A stretch of 5,378 nucleotides of DNA from NCBI GenBank assembly GCA_016649585.1, contig JAENXH010000101.1:1-5378 (forward strand), in the 5' to 3' direction. The first letter of the stretch is position 1. Every line of letters starts with the position of its first letter. Positions 1 through 4,316 of the stretch are shown here, in pieces. The stretch is from Methanosarcinales archaeon (GTDB taxonomy: Archaea; Halobacteriota; Syntropharchaeia; Alkanophagales; Methanospirareceae). The notes beneath the pieces were generated by a model. It did not search any database. It saw only the letters and a program-made list of their open reading frames with translations, and was not told the DNA's origin. The position numbers and the translations under genes are program-made.

Positions 1-438
1 GATAGACCGATACTCGAAAGGCTGGAAGAGCGCGGGATATCGGTAGAAGACATGATAACAACGGCTCTGGAGCTCTACGTGCCGGTGGAAGGCGATATTA
101 CAGATGAAGTAGTACTCAAAGCGCGAATAAGAGAAACGATCAAGAAGGAATGTTCGGATGTGAATGTGGCATTGCTGCTGGCAGCGGCATTGCATGCCGA
201 TGAGGAAGAGATACGAACAGGACGAGCCGGTGAAGCGGGAGAAAACGATGCAGCCTGTATCGTCGCTGATGAGCTTATAGGGATTGACATAGCGGAATAT
301 ATCGGTGGTAAAAAGGCGCTTTTCAATTTCTTCTATTATGATACGAGGAAACCCGGGATGTTGAGCCGATTGGGGGTTTTCATGGATGATGCTATCGGTG
401 GACTTATAGCAGGATGCATGAGTAAGCTGTTGGGTTAG
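1..438 (+). CDS. cobZ: CobZ/PgpA-family alpha-ribazole phosphatase-like protein (5' partial)
   Basis: The reading frame is open from the first base of the window, so the gene is cut at its 5' end; 145 residues are visible. The ATG at 52 is internal, because the residues before it (LEERGISVED) continue into the typical archaeal N-terminal stretch TALELYVP. Family marks are IVADELIG with the acidic pair D90-E91 (counted from base 1), DTRKPG at 114-119, and the C-terminal MDDAIGGLIAG with D129-D130, all seen in the phosphatidylglycerophosphatase A fold. In Methanosarcina a member of this family, CobZ, dephosphorylates alpha-ribazole-5'-phosphate in the nucleotide-loop assembly of cobamides and replaces bacterial CobC; that role is inferred here from similarity recalled from memory. 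Generic PgpA lipid phosphatase activity is the alternative. The visible part shows no clear membrane segment, which favours the soluble CobZ type. The next gene starts 41 bp downstream, suggesting co-transcription. Confidence 0.78.
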   Translation, partial: DRPILERLEERGISVEDMITTALELYVPVEGDITDEVVLKARIRETIKKECSDVNVALLLAAALHADEEEIRTGRAGEAGENDAACIVADELIGIDIAEYIGGKKALFNFFYYDTRKPGMLSRLGVFMDDAIGGLIAGCMSKLLG

Positions 439-467
439 TTAGATAACTGCTCACTAACATCCTGACC

Positions 468-474
468 TGAGGAG
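468..474 (+). promoter_or_regulatory. Shine-Dalgarno site of the AOR gene
   Basis: The sequence TGAGGAG lies five bases before the ATG at 480. A possible GTG start at 474 shares its G with this site and so could not use it. The site therefore decides in favour of ATG 480. The pattern (purine-rich core, TGAAA, ATG) resembles the site before the minus-strand gene at 3854. Confidence 0.7.
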
Positions 475-479
475 TGAAA

Positions 480-2210
480 ATGAAGGCAGTATACGGCTGG
501 AAAAATAAGATACTTCGGATAGACCTTTCAAAAGGCGAGGTGGATAGATTTGCCCCTGATGCTTCTTTACTTAGAGGATATATCGGTGGTCGAGGACTCG
601 GAGCGAAAATAGTTTATGACACAGGTAGAGTTGACGCACTCTCACCAGCTAATCTGCTTGTATTTGCTGCAGGACCGTTGACCGGTACCACCACGCCAGC
701 ATCAGGCAGAGTCTCGCTGTCCACAAAGTCCCCTTTAACCGGGACGATATTTGATTCTAACTGCGGTGGTTCATTTGGTCCTGAACTGAAAAAGGCAGGC
801 TATGACGCGCTAATTATTGCTGGCAAATCGCAAGATCCGGTATTTATTGAAATAGAAGATGACAGAGTGTACGTTAAACCAGCAGAGAAGCTGTGGGGTA
901 AGAACGTAAAAGAGACCACGAGTCTTCTTAAGGATAAGGGCAGCGTAGCTTGTATCGGCAGGGCAGGTGAGAAACAGGTGCTTTTAGCTGCAATCATGTC
1001 AGACGCGGTTCATGCATTTGGGCGCGGGGGTGTGGGGGCGGTAATGGGCTCGAAGAATCTGAAGGCTGTTGTGGTAAAAGGCACTGGACACGTTGACATC
1101 TCCGATAGGGCAGAATTTTTAAAGCATAAAAAGTCGATTGACCGGCTCTTGATTGCGAGTCCGACTATAAGCAAGGGGCTGTCGGTTTTCGGAACGCCGT
1201 TTTTAATGAAGATAACGAGCGGGATGAAAATTTTACCGGTAGCGAATTTCCAGAAGGCCGAACCGGATATCTATCTGAACCCGTTTTTTGGCAAGAACAT
1301 AATGGAAGAGAGATCGCCCAAAAGAAGGGCGTGCTATTCCTGTCCAATTGCATGTAAGAGAGAGGACAAGGAGGGTAATGAACTGCCGGAATACGAGACA
1401 ATTGGTCTGATGAGTGCGAATATCCAAAATCCTGATTACAGCGCGGTTGTCGAAGCAAACCGGCTCTGTAATGATTACGGGTTGGACACAATCTCGGTTG
1501 CAGGCGTTTTGGGTTGTTATGCTGAGATACGAAATAAGGGCATCTCTCCGGCTGAGCTTTTACGTTTTACGAGAATGATCGGTGAACAGGAGGGCATAGG
1601 AGAACAGCTTGGCTGGGGTGCAAAGCTTTTTTCGGCGTCAGAAGGCTGTCCTGAGAAGTCCATTCAGGTAAAAGGGCTTGAACTTCCAGCGTACGACCCT
1701 CGTGGCGTAAAGGGCTTGGGGTTCAGTTATGCCACTTCTAATCGCGGAGGATGTCATACAAGAGCGTATCTCGTCGCGCCTGAGATACTGAGGAAGCCAA
1801 AGGCGATTGACCCTTACACACTTGCAGGAAAAGCAGGACATACAAAGATATTCCAGGATAGATTTGCCGCGGTTGATTCGCTTGTGGTCTGTAAATTCGT
1901 ATTCTTCGGCGTCGGTGAGGAGGAGTATGCGAACATCTTGAGTGCGGTAACAGGCGTGGATTACACATCCGAGGATTTAATGCTCGTTGGCGAGCGAATA
2001 TGGAACGTAGAACGAGTTTATAATTTAAGGGAGGGCTTTTCTAAAGACGATGACACTCTTCCAGAGAGATTCTTTGAGAAGAAAGTAAATGGAAGAGTAA
2101 TAGACAGGGAAGAGTTCTTAAAAACACGCGATGAATATTATCGTATGCGTGGCTGGGCTGAAAACGGCGTGCCAACAAAACGCACATTGAAACGGTTGGG
2201 GGTGATTTGA
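480..2210 (+). CDS. Aldehyde:ferredoxin oxidoreductase family protein (tungstopterin, 4Fe-4S)
   Basis: The 576-residue product is slightly shorter than Pyrococcus furiosus AOR and has the family layout. The N-terminal tungstopterin-binding domain contains GGRGLGAKI (36-44), AAGPLTGT (63-70), R77, SNCGGSFG (93-100) and GRGGVGAVMGSKNLKA (181-196). The 4Fe-4S ligands are C285, C288 and C292 (CYSCPIAC) plus a fourth at C471 (DSLVVCKF). The DYGLDT motif at 332-337 matches one pterin-contacting loop. E304/E306 in PEYET and H426 in GGCHTR are probable counterparts of the residues near tungsten. The enzyme family oxidises aldehydes to acids in the cytoplasm, reducing ferredoxin; the substrate here cannot be read from sequence. 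There is no signal peptide and all motifs are intact. No MoaD-like, ferredoxin or tungstate-transport gene is adjacent. It probably shares a transcript with the upstream cobZ-like gene. The AOR family call is firm; the subfamily (AOR, FOR, WOR or other) is open. Confidence 0.95.
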   Translation: MKAVYGWKNKILRIDLSKGEVDRFAPDASLLRGYIGGRGLGAKIVYDTGRVDALSPANLLVFAAGPLTGTTTPASGRVSLSTKSPLTGTIFDSNCGGSFGPELKKAGYDALIIAGKSQDPVFIEIEDDRVYVKPAEKLWGKNVKETTSLLKDKGSVACIGRAGEKQVLLAAIMSDAVHAFGRGGVGAVMGSKNLKAVVVKGTGHVDISDRAEFLKHKKSIDRLLIASPTISKGLSVFGTPFLMKITSGMKILPVANFQKAEPDIYLNPFFGKNIMEERSPKRRACYSCPIACKREDKEGNELPEYETIGLMSANIQNPDYSAVVEANRLCNDYGLDTISVAGVLGCYAEIRNKGISPAELLRFTRMIGEQEGIGEQLGWGAKLFSASEGCPEKSIQVKGLELPAYDPRGVKGLGFSYATSNRGGCHTRAYLVAPEILRKPKAIDPYTLAGKAGHTKIFQDRFAAVDSLVVCKFVFFGVGEEEYANILSAVTGVDYTSEDLMLVGERIWNVERVYNLREGFSKDDDTLPERFFEKKVNGRVIDREEFLKTRDEYYRMRGWAENGVPTKRTLKRLGVI

Positions 2211-2227
2211 TGAGCCTCCTAACAAGG

Positions 2228-2252
2228 AATATCTACGATAAAGATATTTAGC
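2228..2252 (+). promoter_or_regulatory. Putative TATA-like box with overlapping dyad before the ferritin-like gene
   Basis: A perfect inverted repeat has arms AATATCT (2228-2234) and AGATATT (2242-2248) around a 7-base centre. Its right half belongs to an AT-rich AAAGATATTTA stretch centred about 27 bases before the ATG at 2274. That is the TATA position expected for an archaeal transcript starting at the start codon. No Shine-Dalgarno sequence precedes ATG 2274, which agrees with a leaderless mRNA. The dyad could be an operator (for example for an iron- or redox-responsive repressor), an RNA hairpin after the AOR gene, or chance. The sequence features are seen; their function is inferred. 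Confidence 0.4.
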
Positions 2253-2273
2253 TCAAAGCTCTACCAATGTCAC

Positions 2274-2699
2274 ATGGTGGAAAAAATTGTGGACGTTAAA
2301 GAGATAATCAGGATATTGAATGAAGATTTTGTCAGTGAAATAGAAGCCACGATGATCTATGTGAGAAACTCGTTTATAATTGACCAGTGCGACCCGAGCA
2401 GAGTCACTGAGGATATTGCTGTTGACGAGATGAGGCACATGTATTGGCTTGCCGACCTGATTGTGAAAAGGGGTGGAAAGCCAAGTATGGAACACAAGGA
2501 ACTTGATTTCGGAGGAGATGATCTAAAAAGTCAATTAAAGAAACAGATAGCACTTGAAACAGAAGGCATCGAGAAATACAAGCAGCAGATTGATGCTATA
2601 GACGATGCAGAAGTGGTAGGCGTCCTGAAACACATATTGGACGAAGAGAAACGGCACAGAAAAGAGTTCAGGATGCGGCTTGAACAGATAACCGAATGA
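2274..2699 (+). CDS. Bacterioferritin-like diiron (ferritin-like) protein
   Basis: The 141-residue, highly charged protein has the four-helix ferritin-like pattern with a complete carboxylate diiron set. E22 is in helix A (SEIEATMIY), E52 and H55 in helix B (DEMRH), E95 in helix C (ALETEG), and E125 and H128 in helix D (DEEKRH). These line up with E18, E51/H54, E94 and E127/H130 of E. coli bacterioferritin, and the loop after helix B (GGKPSM) also resembles that family. M53 falls where bacterioferritin has its haem-ligand Met, so haem binding is possible but unproven. There is no C-terminal rubredoxin domain: only one Cys (C39) is present, so this is not a classical rubrerythrin. Likely roles are iron storage or peroxide/oxygen protection in the cytoplasm. 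The start is uncertain: ATG 2274 lacks a Shine-Dalgarno sequence, while GTG 2289 has GGTGG eight bases upstream. The gene lies 63 bp after the AOR gene and may have its own promoter. Confidence 0.88.
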   Translation: MVEKIVDVKEIIRILNEDFVSEIEATMIYVRNSFIIDQCDPSRVTEDIAVDEMRHMYWLADLIVKRGGKPSMEHKELDFGGDDLKSQLKKQIALETEGIEKYKQQIDAIDDAEVVGVLKHILDEEKRHRKEFRMRLEQITE

Positions 2700-2932
2700 C
2701 CTTCCCCCATTATCTCGGCTTCGCACTCTCTGTAAAGATTGCTCAATTTACTGCTGATTAATTCAATTCAAAACACCCTTTTCAGTTTTATTCCCTAGAA
2801 GGCATGCTGAACTCGCAGTCATTCTAATCAATCTTTGGTGCAACCGTTACCTATGGTGGGCTATCTGCGACCGGAAGAGAGAAATTATGAAAAGGTTTTT
2901 CGATACCCGTACCCTATTATTCACGTAACGAG
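2700..2932. other. Intergenic spacer between the ferritin-like gene and the aldolase
   Basis: This 233-bp stretch has no convincing gene or structured RNA; no tRNA arm or T-loop signature was seen. It holds a T-rich run after the ferritin-like gene, and a frame open from 2811 to 2945 that overlaps the aldolase start (reported as a finding). No canonical TATA box could be placed with confidence about 27 bases before the aldolase ATG, so that gene's promoter is unresolved. Confidence 0.5.
2776..2794 (+). terminator. Possible T-rich archaeal terminator after the ferritin-like gene
   Basis: The sequence CCCTTTTCAGTTTTATTCC contains two runs of four T about 85 bases past the stop codon at 2699. 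Archaeal RNA polymerase can terminate at oligo-T stretches without a hairpin. No stable stem was seen beside it, so this is a weak call based on composition and position. Confidence 0.3.
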
Positions 2933-3502
2933 ATGCAAGAATTAATAAAGTACGGGAAGAAGATAGTCAAGGCAGGGCTTGCGCATTCGCATTTTGGCAA
3001 TGTTAGCAAGCGAGTTGGCGACCAGATGCTGATCAGTACGACGGGGAGTATGCTTGACGAGCTTGAAGGACAGATTGTTACGGTTCCTGTAGACCCCGCA
3101 TCGCCCGATGAGCTTGACGTGATAGCTTCAACAGAGGTAAACGTCCATCGTGTGATTTACAAGGCGACGTCTGCGCTTGCCATCCTGCATGGGCATTCGA
3201 AATACGCGGTGGCAATGTCAATGCTTTACGAGCCGGGCAAGGAGCAGATAGTGCCTGAAGATACCGAAAGCATTTACGTTCTGCATGAAATACCGGTGGT
3301 GCGTGGCGGTGTCGGCTCGGACGAACTGGCACGAAATGCAGCCACTGCGCTTCGTGACCATAAGGGGATTGTCGTTCAGGGTCACGGCACGTTTGCGCGT
3401 GGCGCAACGGTAGATGAAGCTTATGTAATCCTCAGCTCGATTGAGCACGCCTGCACGGTTAAATATCTTGTGGATAATGCAAGGAGAAGAATCAGCGTTT
3501 AG
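2933..3502 (+). CDS. Class II aldolase/adducin-family protein (fuculose-phosphate aldolase type)
   Basis: The 189-residue protein shows the class II aldolase pattern: the phosphate-binding loop region HFGNVS (20-25), STTGSM (35-40), catalytic-type E68 in STEVNVHRVIY, zinc ligands H86 and H88 in ILHGHSK, and the third zinc ligand H151 in QGHGTF. These match E73, H92, H94 and H155 of E. coli L-fuculose-1-phosphate aldolase. Family members cleave sugar-1-phosphates to dihydroxyacetone phosphate and an aldehyde. In methanogens a homologue (MJ1418) was proposed to make lactaldehyde for coenzyme F420 synthesis, and that is one reasonable role here. A methylthioribulose-1-phosphate dehydratase-like or epimerase activity is the alternative. 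An in-frame stop at 2888-2890 and the absence of another start codon fix ATG 2933 as the first possible start. No clear Shine-Dalgarno sequence is present. The last 11 bases overlap the convergent minus-strand gene tail to tail. Confidence 0.9.
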   Translation: MQELIKYGKKIVKAGLAHSHFGNVSKRVGDQMLISTTGSMLDELEGQIVTVPVDPASPDELDVIASTEVNVHRVIYKATSALAILHGHSKYAVAMSMLYEPGKEQIVPEDTESIYVLHEIPVVRGGVGSDELARNAATALRDHKGIVVQGHGTFARGATVDEAYVILSSIEHACTVKYLVDNARRRISV

Positions 3503-3854
3503 ACGTTATCCTACAGGAGTGCACAGGGGATGTGATAACATCCCTCTTCTCGTATAGCAGCGTCCTTTTTCCGTCTTGAAAAGCTTCATTCAGTTTGAAA
3601 TTCGCTCTGCCTTCCGTAAACGTATCATCCCAATCTTCAGCGGAGATATGCAGGAAGTCATCGCAAGTCTCTTTCTCAAGAATCAGCGTTATTTCTTTCT
3701 CTTCCTCTCTCTGCTTTAGCACACCCCTGATTTCAGCGCCATCAGCAACCCTGAACAAGAACACAGAGGGAATGCGAACAGCATATCCACTTGATCCCGC
3801 CGGAAGGGAATCAGCCCGCTTGCGGATGAGGAAATTTTCTAAGATCAGTGCCAT
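3492..3854 (-). CDS. Hypothetical charged protein, 120 residues, family not recognised
   Basis: I do not recognise this protein. It is soluble-looking, with no signal peptide or membrane segment. It has a short hydrophobic N-terminus (MALILENFLI), a probable beta-strand stretch (GYAVRIPSVFLFRVADG, about residues 23-39), a Glu/Lys-rich patch (REEEKEITLILEKE), an acidic aromatic segment (AEDWDDTF) and a basic C-terminal tail (RITSKR). Reality as a gene rests on four points: balanced charged composition, a good ribosome binding site (AGGGTG four bases before ATG 3854), a TATA-like promoter at the right distance, and an opposite-strand frame that is Ser-rich and looks like an antisense shadow. 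Its 3' end overlaps the aldolase 3' end by 11 bp in convergent orientation. The tail after about residue 110 may be an extension, since a 13-base repeat lies at the stop codon. No function is proposed. Confidence 0.65.
   Translation of the reverse strand: MALILENFLIRKRADSLPAGSSGYAVRIPSVFLFRVADGAEIRGVLKQREEEKEITLILEKETCDDFLHISAEDWDDTFTEGRANFKLNEAFQDGKRTLLYEKRDVITSPVHSCRITSKR
3526..3545 (+). terminator. Hairpin just past the aldolase stop, possible 3'-end structure
   Basis: Arms GGGATGT (3527-3533) and ACATCCC (3538-3544) pair perfectly around a GATA loop, with one further G-T pair outside (3526/3545). It begins 24 bases after the aldolase stop codon. No T-run follows, so it is not a classic intrinsic terminator and may instead stabilise the mRNA 3' end. 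The same bases encode part of the convergent minus-strand gene (residues around DVITSP), so it may be coincidental. Confidence 0.3.
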
Positions 3855-3857
3855 TTT

Positions 3858-3864
3858 TCACCCT
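3858..3864 (-). promoter_or_regulatory. Shine-Dalgarno site of the unknown minus-strand gene
   Basis: On the minus strand AGGGTGA stands three bases before the ATG at 3854-3852, separated by AAA. The GGTGA core is complementary to the archaeal 16S rRNA 3' end. It supports both this start codon and the reality of the gene. Confidence 0.6.
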
Positions 3865-3888
3865 TTTTTGTTATCAGTATCCAACAAC

Positions 3889-3906
3889 AATTTAAACCTT
3901 TTTAAA
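3889..3906 (-). promoter_or_regulatory. Putative archaeal promoter (BRE plus TATA-like box) of the unknown minus-strand gene
   Basis: Read on the minus strand, a purine-rich AAAAAGG element directly precedes TTTAAATTG. A start site about 25 bases downstream would fall near 3865, giving a roughly 10-base leader containing the Shine-Dalgarno site. Two TTTAAA palindromes (3891-3896 and 3901-3906) make the element AT-symmetric, so orientation is set mainly by the purine-rich element and the downstream gene. Confidence 0.45.
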
Positions 3907-3914
3907 AGTAGGAA

Positions 3915-4142
3915 TCACGAGAACATAGCTTCAAGTTCTGTTTTGATAAACGCATCCATCTCCTTACAATGTCCGTGCATAGTGCACTCAACGGTGTGCA
4001 GCTCTTTCGGCTCGACAGCCTTTGCATAGGTCTGCTCTGCGTTCTCGTACAGAATGATCGTATAGTTCATGGAATGGATCATCACGAACTTTCTCGGTGG
4101 AATTTTGCTGAGATACGTCTCAGGATCAATTGATCTGTACAA
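3915..4142 (-). pseudogene. C-terminal remnant of an alpha/beta hydrolase (dienelactone hydrolase-like)
   Basis: The 75-codon frame begins at a TTG (4142-4140), two codons after an in-frame TAA, and ends in TGA at 3915. Its content matches the last third of alpha/beta hydrolases: DPETYLSKIPPR, a strand KFVMIHS, YENAEQTYAKA, EPKELHTVE, then MHGHCKEMDAFIKTELE. Family members usually have an IHG-x-x-D-x-x-VP motif carrying the catalytic Asp. Here the Gly is Ser, the Asp is Tyr (TAT) and VP is IL, while the catalytic His (MHG) remains. The N-terminal two-thirds, with the nucleophile Ser, is absent: only 174 bp separate this frame from the divergent atwA-like gene and I see no hydrolase motif there. 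A decayed or truncated gene is the best reading. Alternatively a short protein could still be made, since a TATA-like box and a weak GAGTGG site lie upstream. The Asp, Val, Pro and Glu-Cys (for Glu-Gly) changes are each consistent with one base change. Confidence 0.55.
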
Positions 4143-4175
4143 GTTCGTTTACCACTCTAATGAGTCCAAATTGGC

Positions 4176-4188
4176 AAATATATAATCT
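4176..4188 (-). promoter_or_regulatory. TATA-like box upstream of the hydrolase remnant
   Basis: On the minus strand the sequence reads GATTATATATTTG, a strong TATA-type match. It lies about 40 bases before the TTG at 4142, which would place a transcript start near 4156, next to a GAGTGG purine patch. It could be a relic of the hydrolase promoter region, but in an intact gene a promoter would not sit inside the coding part, so it may have arisen or been recruited after the truncation. Because TATATA is symmetric it could also work toward the atwA-like gene. Confidence 0.3.
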
Positions 4189-4266
4189 TAAGAGCGGGCA
4201 GAGCCACAAACGCTACCTTTAACGTTGATCAGCATCTGAACGCTGGATCGAAGATACTTATTATGC

Positions 4267-4293
4267 AGAGTTATACTAATCTATATTAACTCT
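4267..4293 (+). promoter_or_regulatory. Putative promoter with flanking inverted repeat upstream of the atwA-like gene
   Basis: Perfect 7-base arms AGAGTTA (4267-4273) and TAACTCT (4287-4293) flank an AT-rich centre containing TTATACTA and CTATATTAA, either of which could be the TATA box. A box at 4271-4278 would start transcription near 4300, just before the ribosome binding site at 4304-4311. A dyad that brackets a TATA box suggests a repressor operator, but no regulator is known here and no experimental support exists. Confidence 0.4.
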
Positions 4294-4303
4294 ATGGTAA
4301 CAA

Positions 4304-4311
4304 GAGGCGAT
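4304..4311 (+). promoter_or_regulatory. Shine-Dalgarno site of the atwA-like gene
   Basis: GAGGCGAT (4304-4311) differs by one base from the extended archaeal site GAGGTGAT and stands five bases before ATG 4317. It favours that start over the in-frame ATG at 4329, which has only a run of G (4319-4323) upstream. An in-frame TGA at 4311-4313 rules out earlier starts. Confidence 0.55.
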
Positions 4312-4316
4312 GAAAG

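Larger units (their letters stand above)
4143..4316. other. Divergent intergenic region
   Basis: This 174-bp AT-rich stretch separates the minus-strand hydrolase remnant from the plus-strand atwA-like gene. It holds a TATA-like box for each direction and a 27-bp dyad in front of the atwA-like gene. I see no gene, RNA or further hydrolase remnant in it. Confidence 0.5.

Noticed and set aside
434..458. Inverted repeat GTTAGT/ACTAAC between the cobZ-like and AOR genes
   Set aside because: It has only six-base arms with a 13-base loop, AT-rich and without a T-run, so it is not distinguishable from chance as a terminator or operator.
474..479. GTG at 474 as the AOR start
   Set aside because: It overlaps the Shine-Dalgarno sequence GGAG; ATG 480 is correctly spaced and gives the usual N-terminus.
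1165..1491. Minus-strand 108-codon open frame inside the AOR gene
   Set aside because: It lies opposite an intact, motif-rich AOR coding region and its translation is Cys/Pro/Arg-rich with no family features.
2210..2251. 13-codon frame starting with an ATG that overlaps the AOR stop codon
   Set aside because: It is too short to support, it contains the dyad and TATA-like box, and nothing suggests a conserved peptide.
2734..2836. Inverted 8-mer AAAGATTG/CAATCTTT in the spacer before the aldolase
   Set aside because: The arms are 87 bases apart with no supporting structure, and such a match is expected by chance in an AT-rich window.
3078..3407. Minus-strand 109-codon open frame opposite the aldolase
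   Set aside because: The plus strand encodes all zinc and catalytic residues of a class II aldolase here; the antisense peptide is His/Arg/Pro-rich and featureless.
3595..4029. Plus-strand 144-codon open frame opposite the unknown minus-strand gene
   Set aside because: It is Ser-rich with low-complexity composition typical of antisense reading, spans two minus-strand frames and the promoter between them, and has no ribosome binding site.
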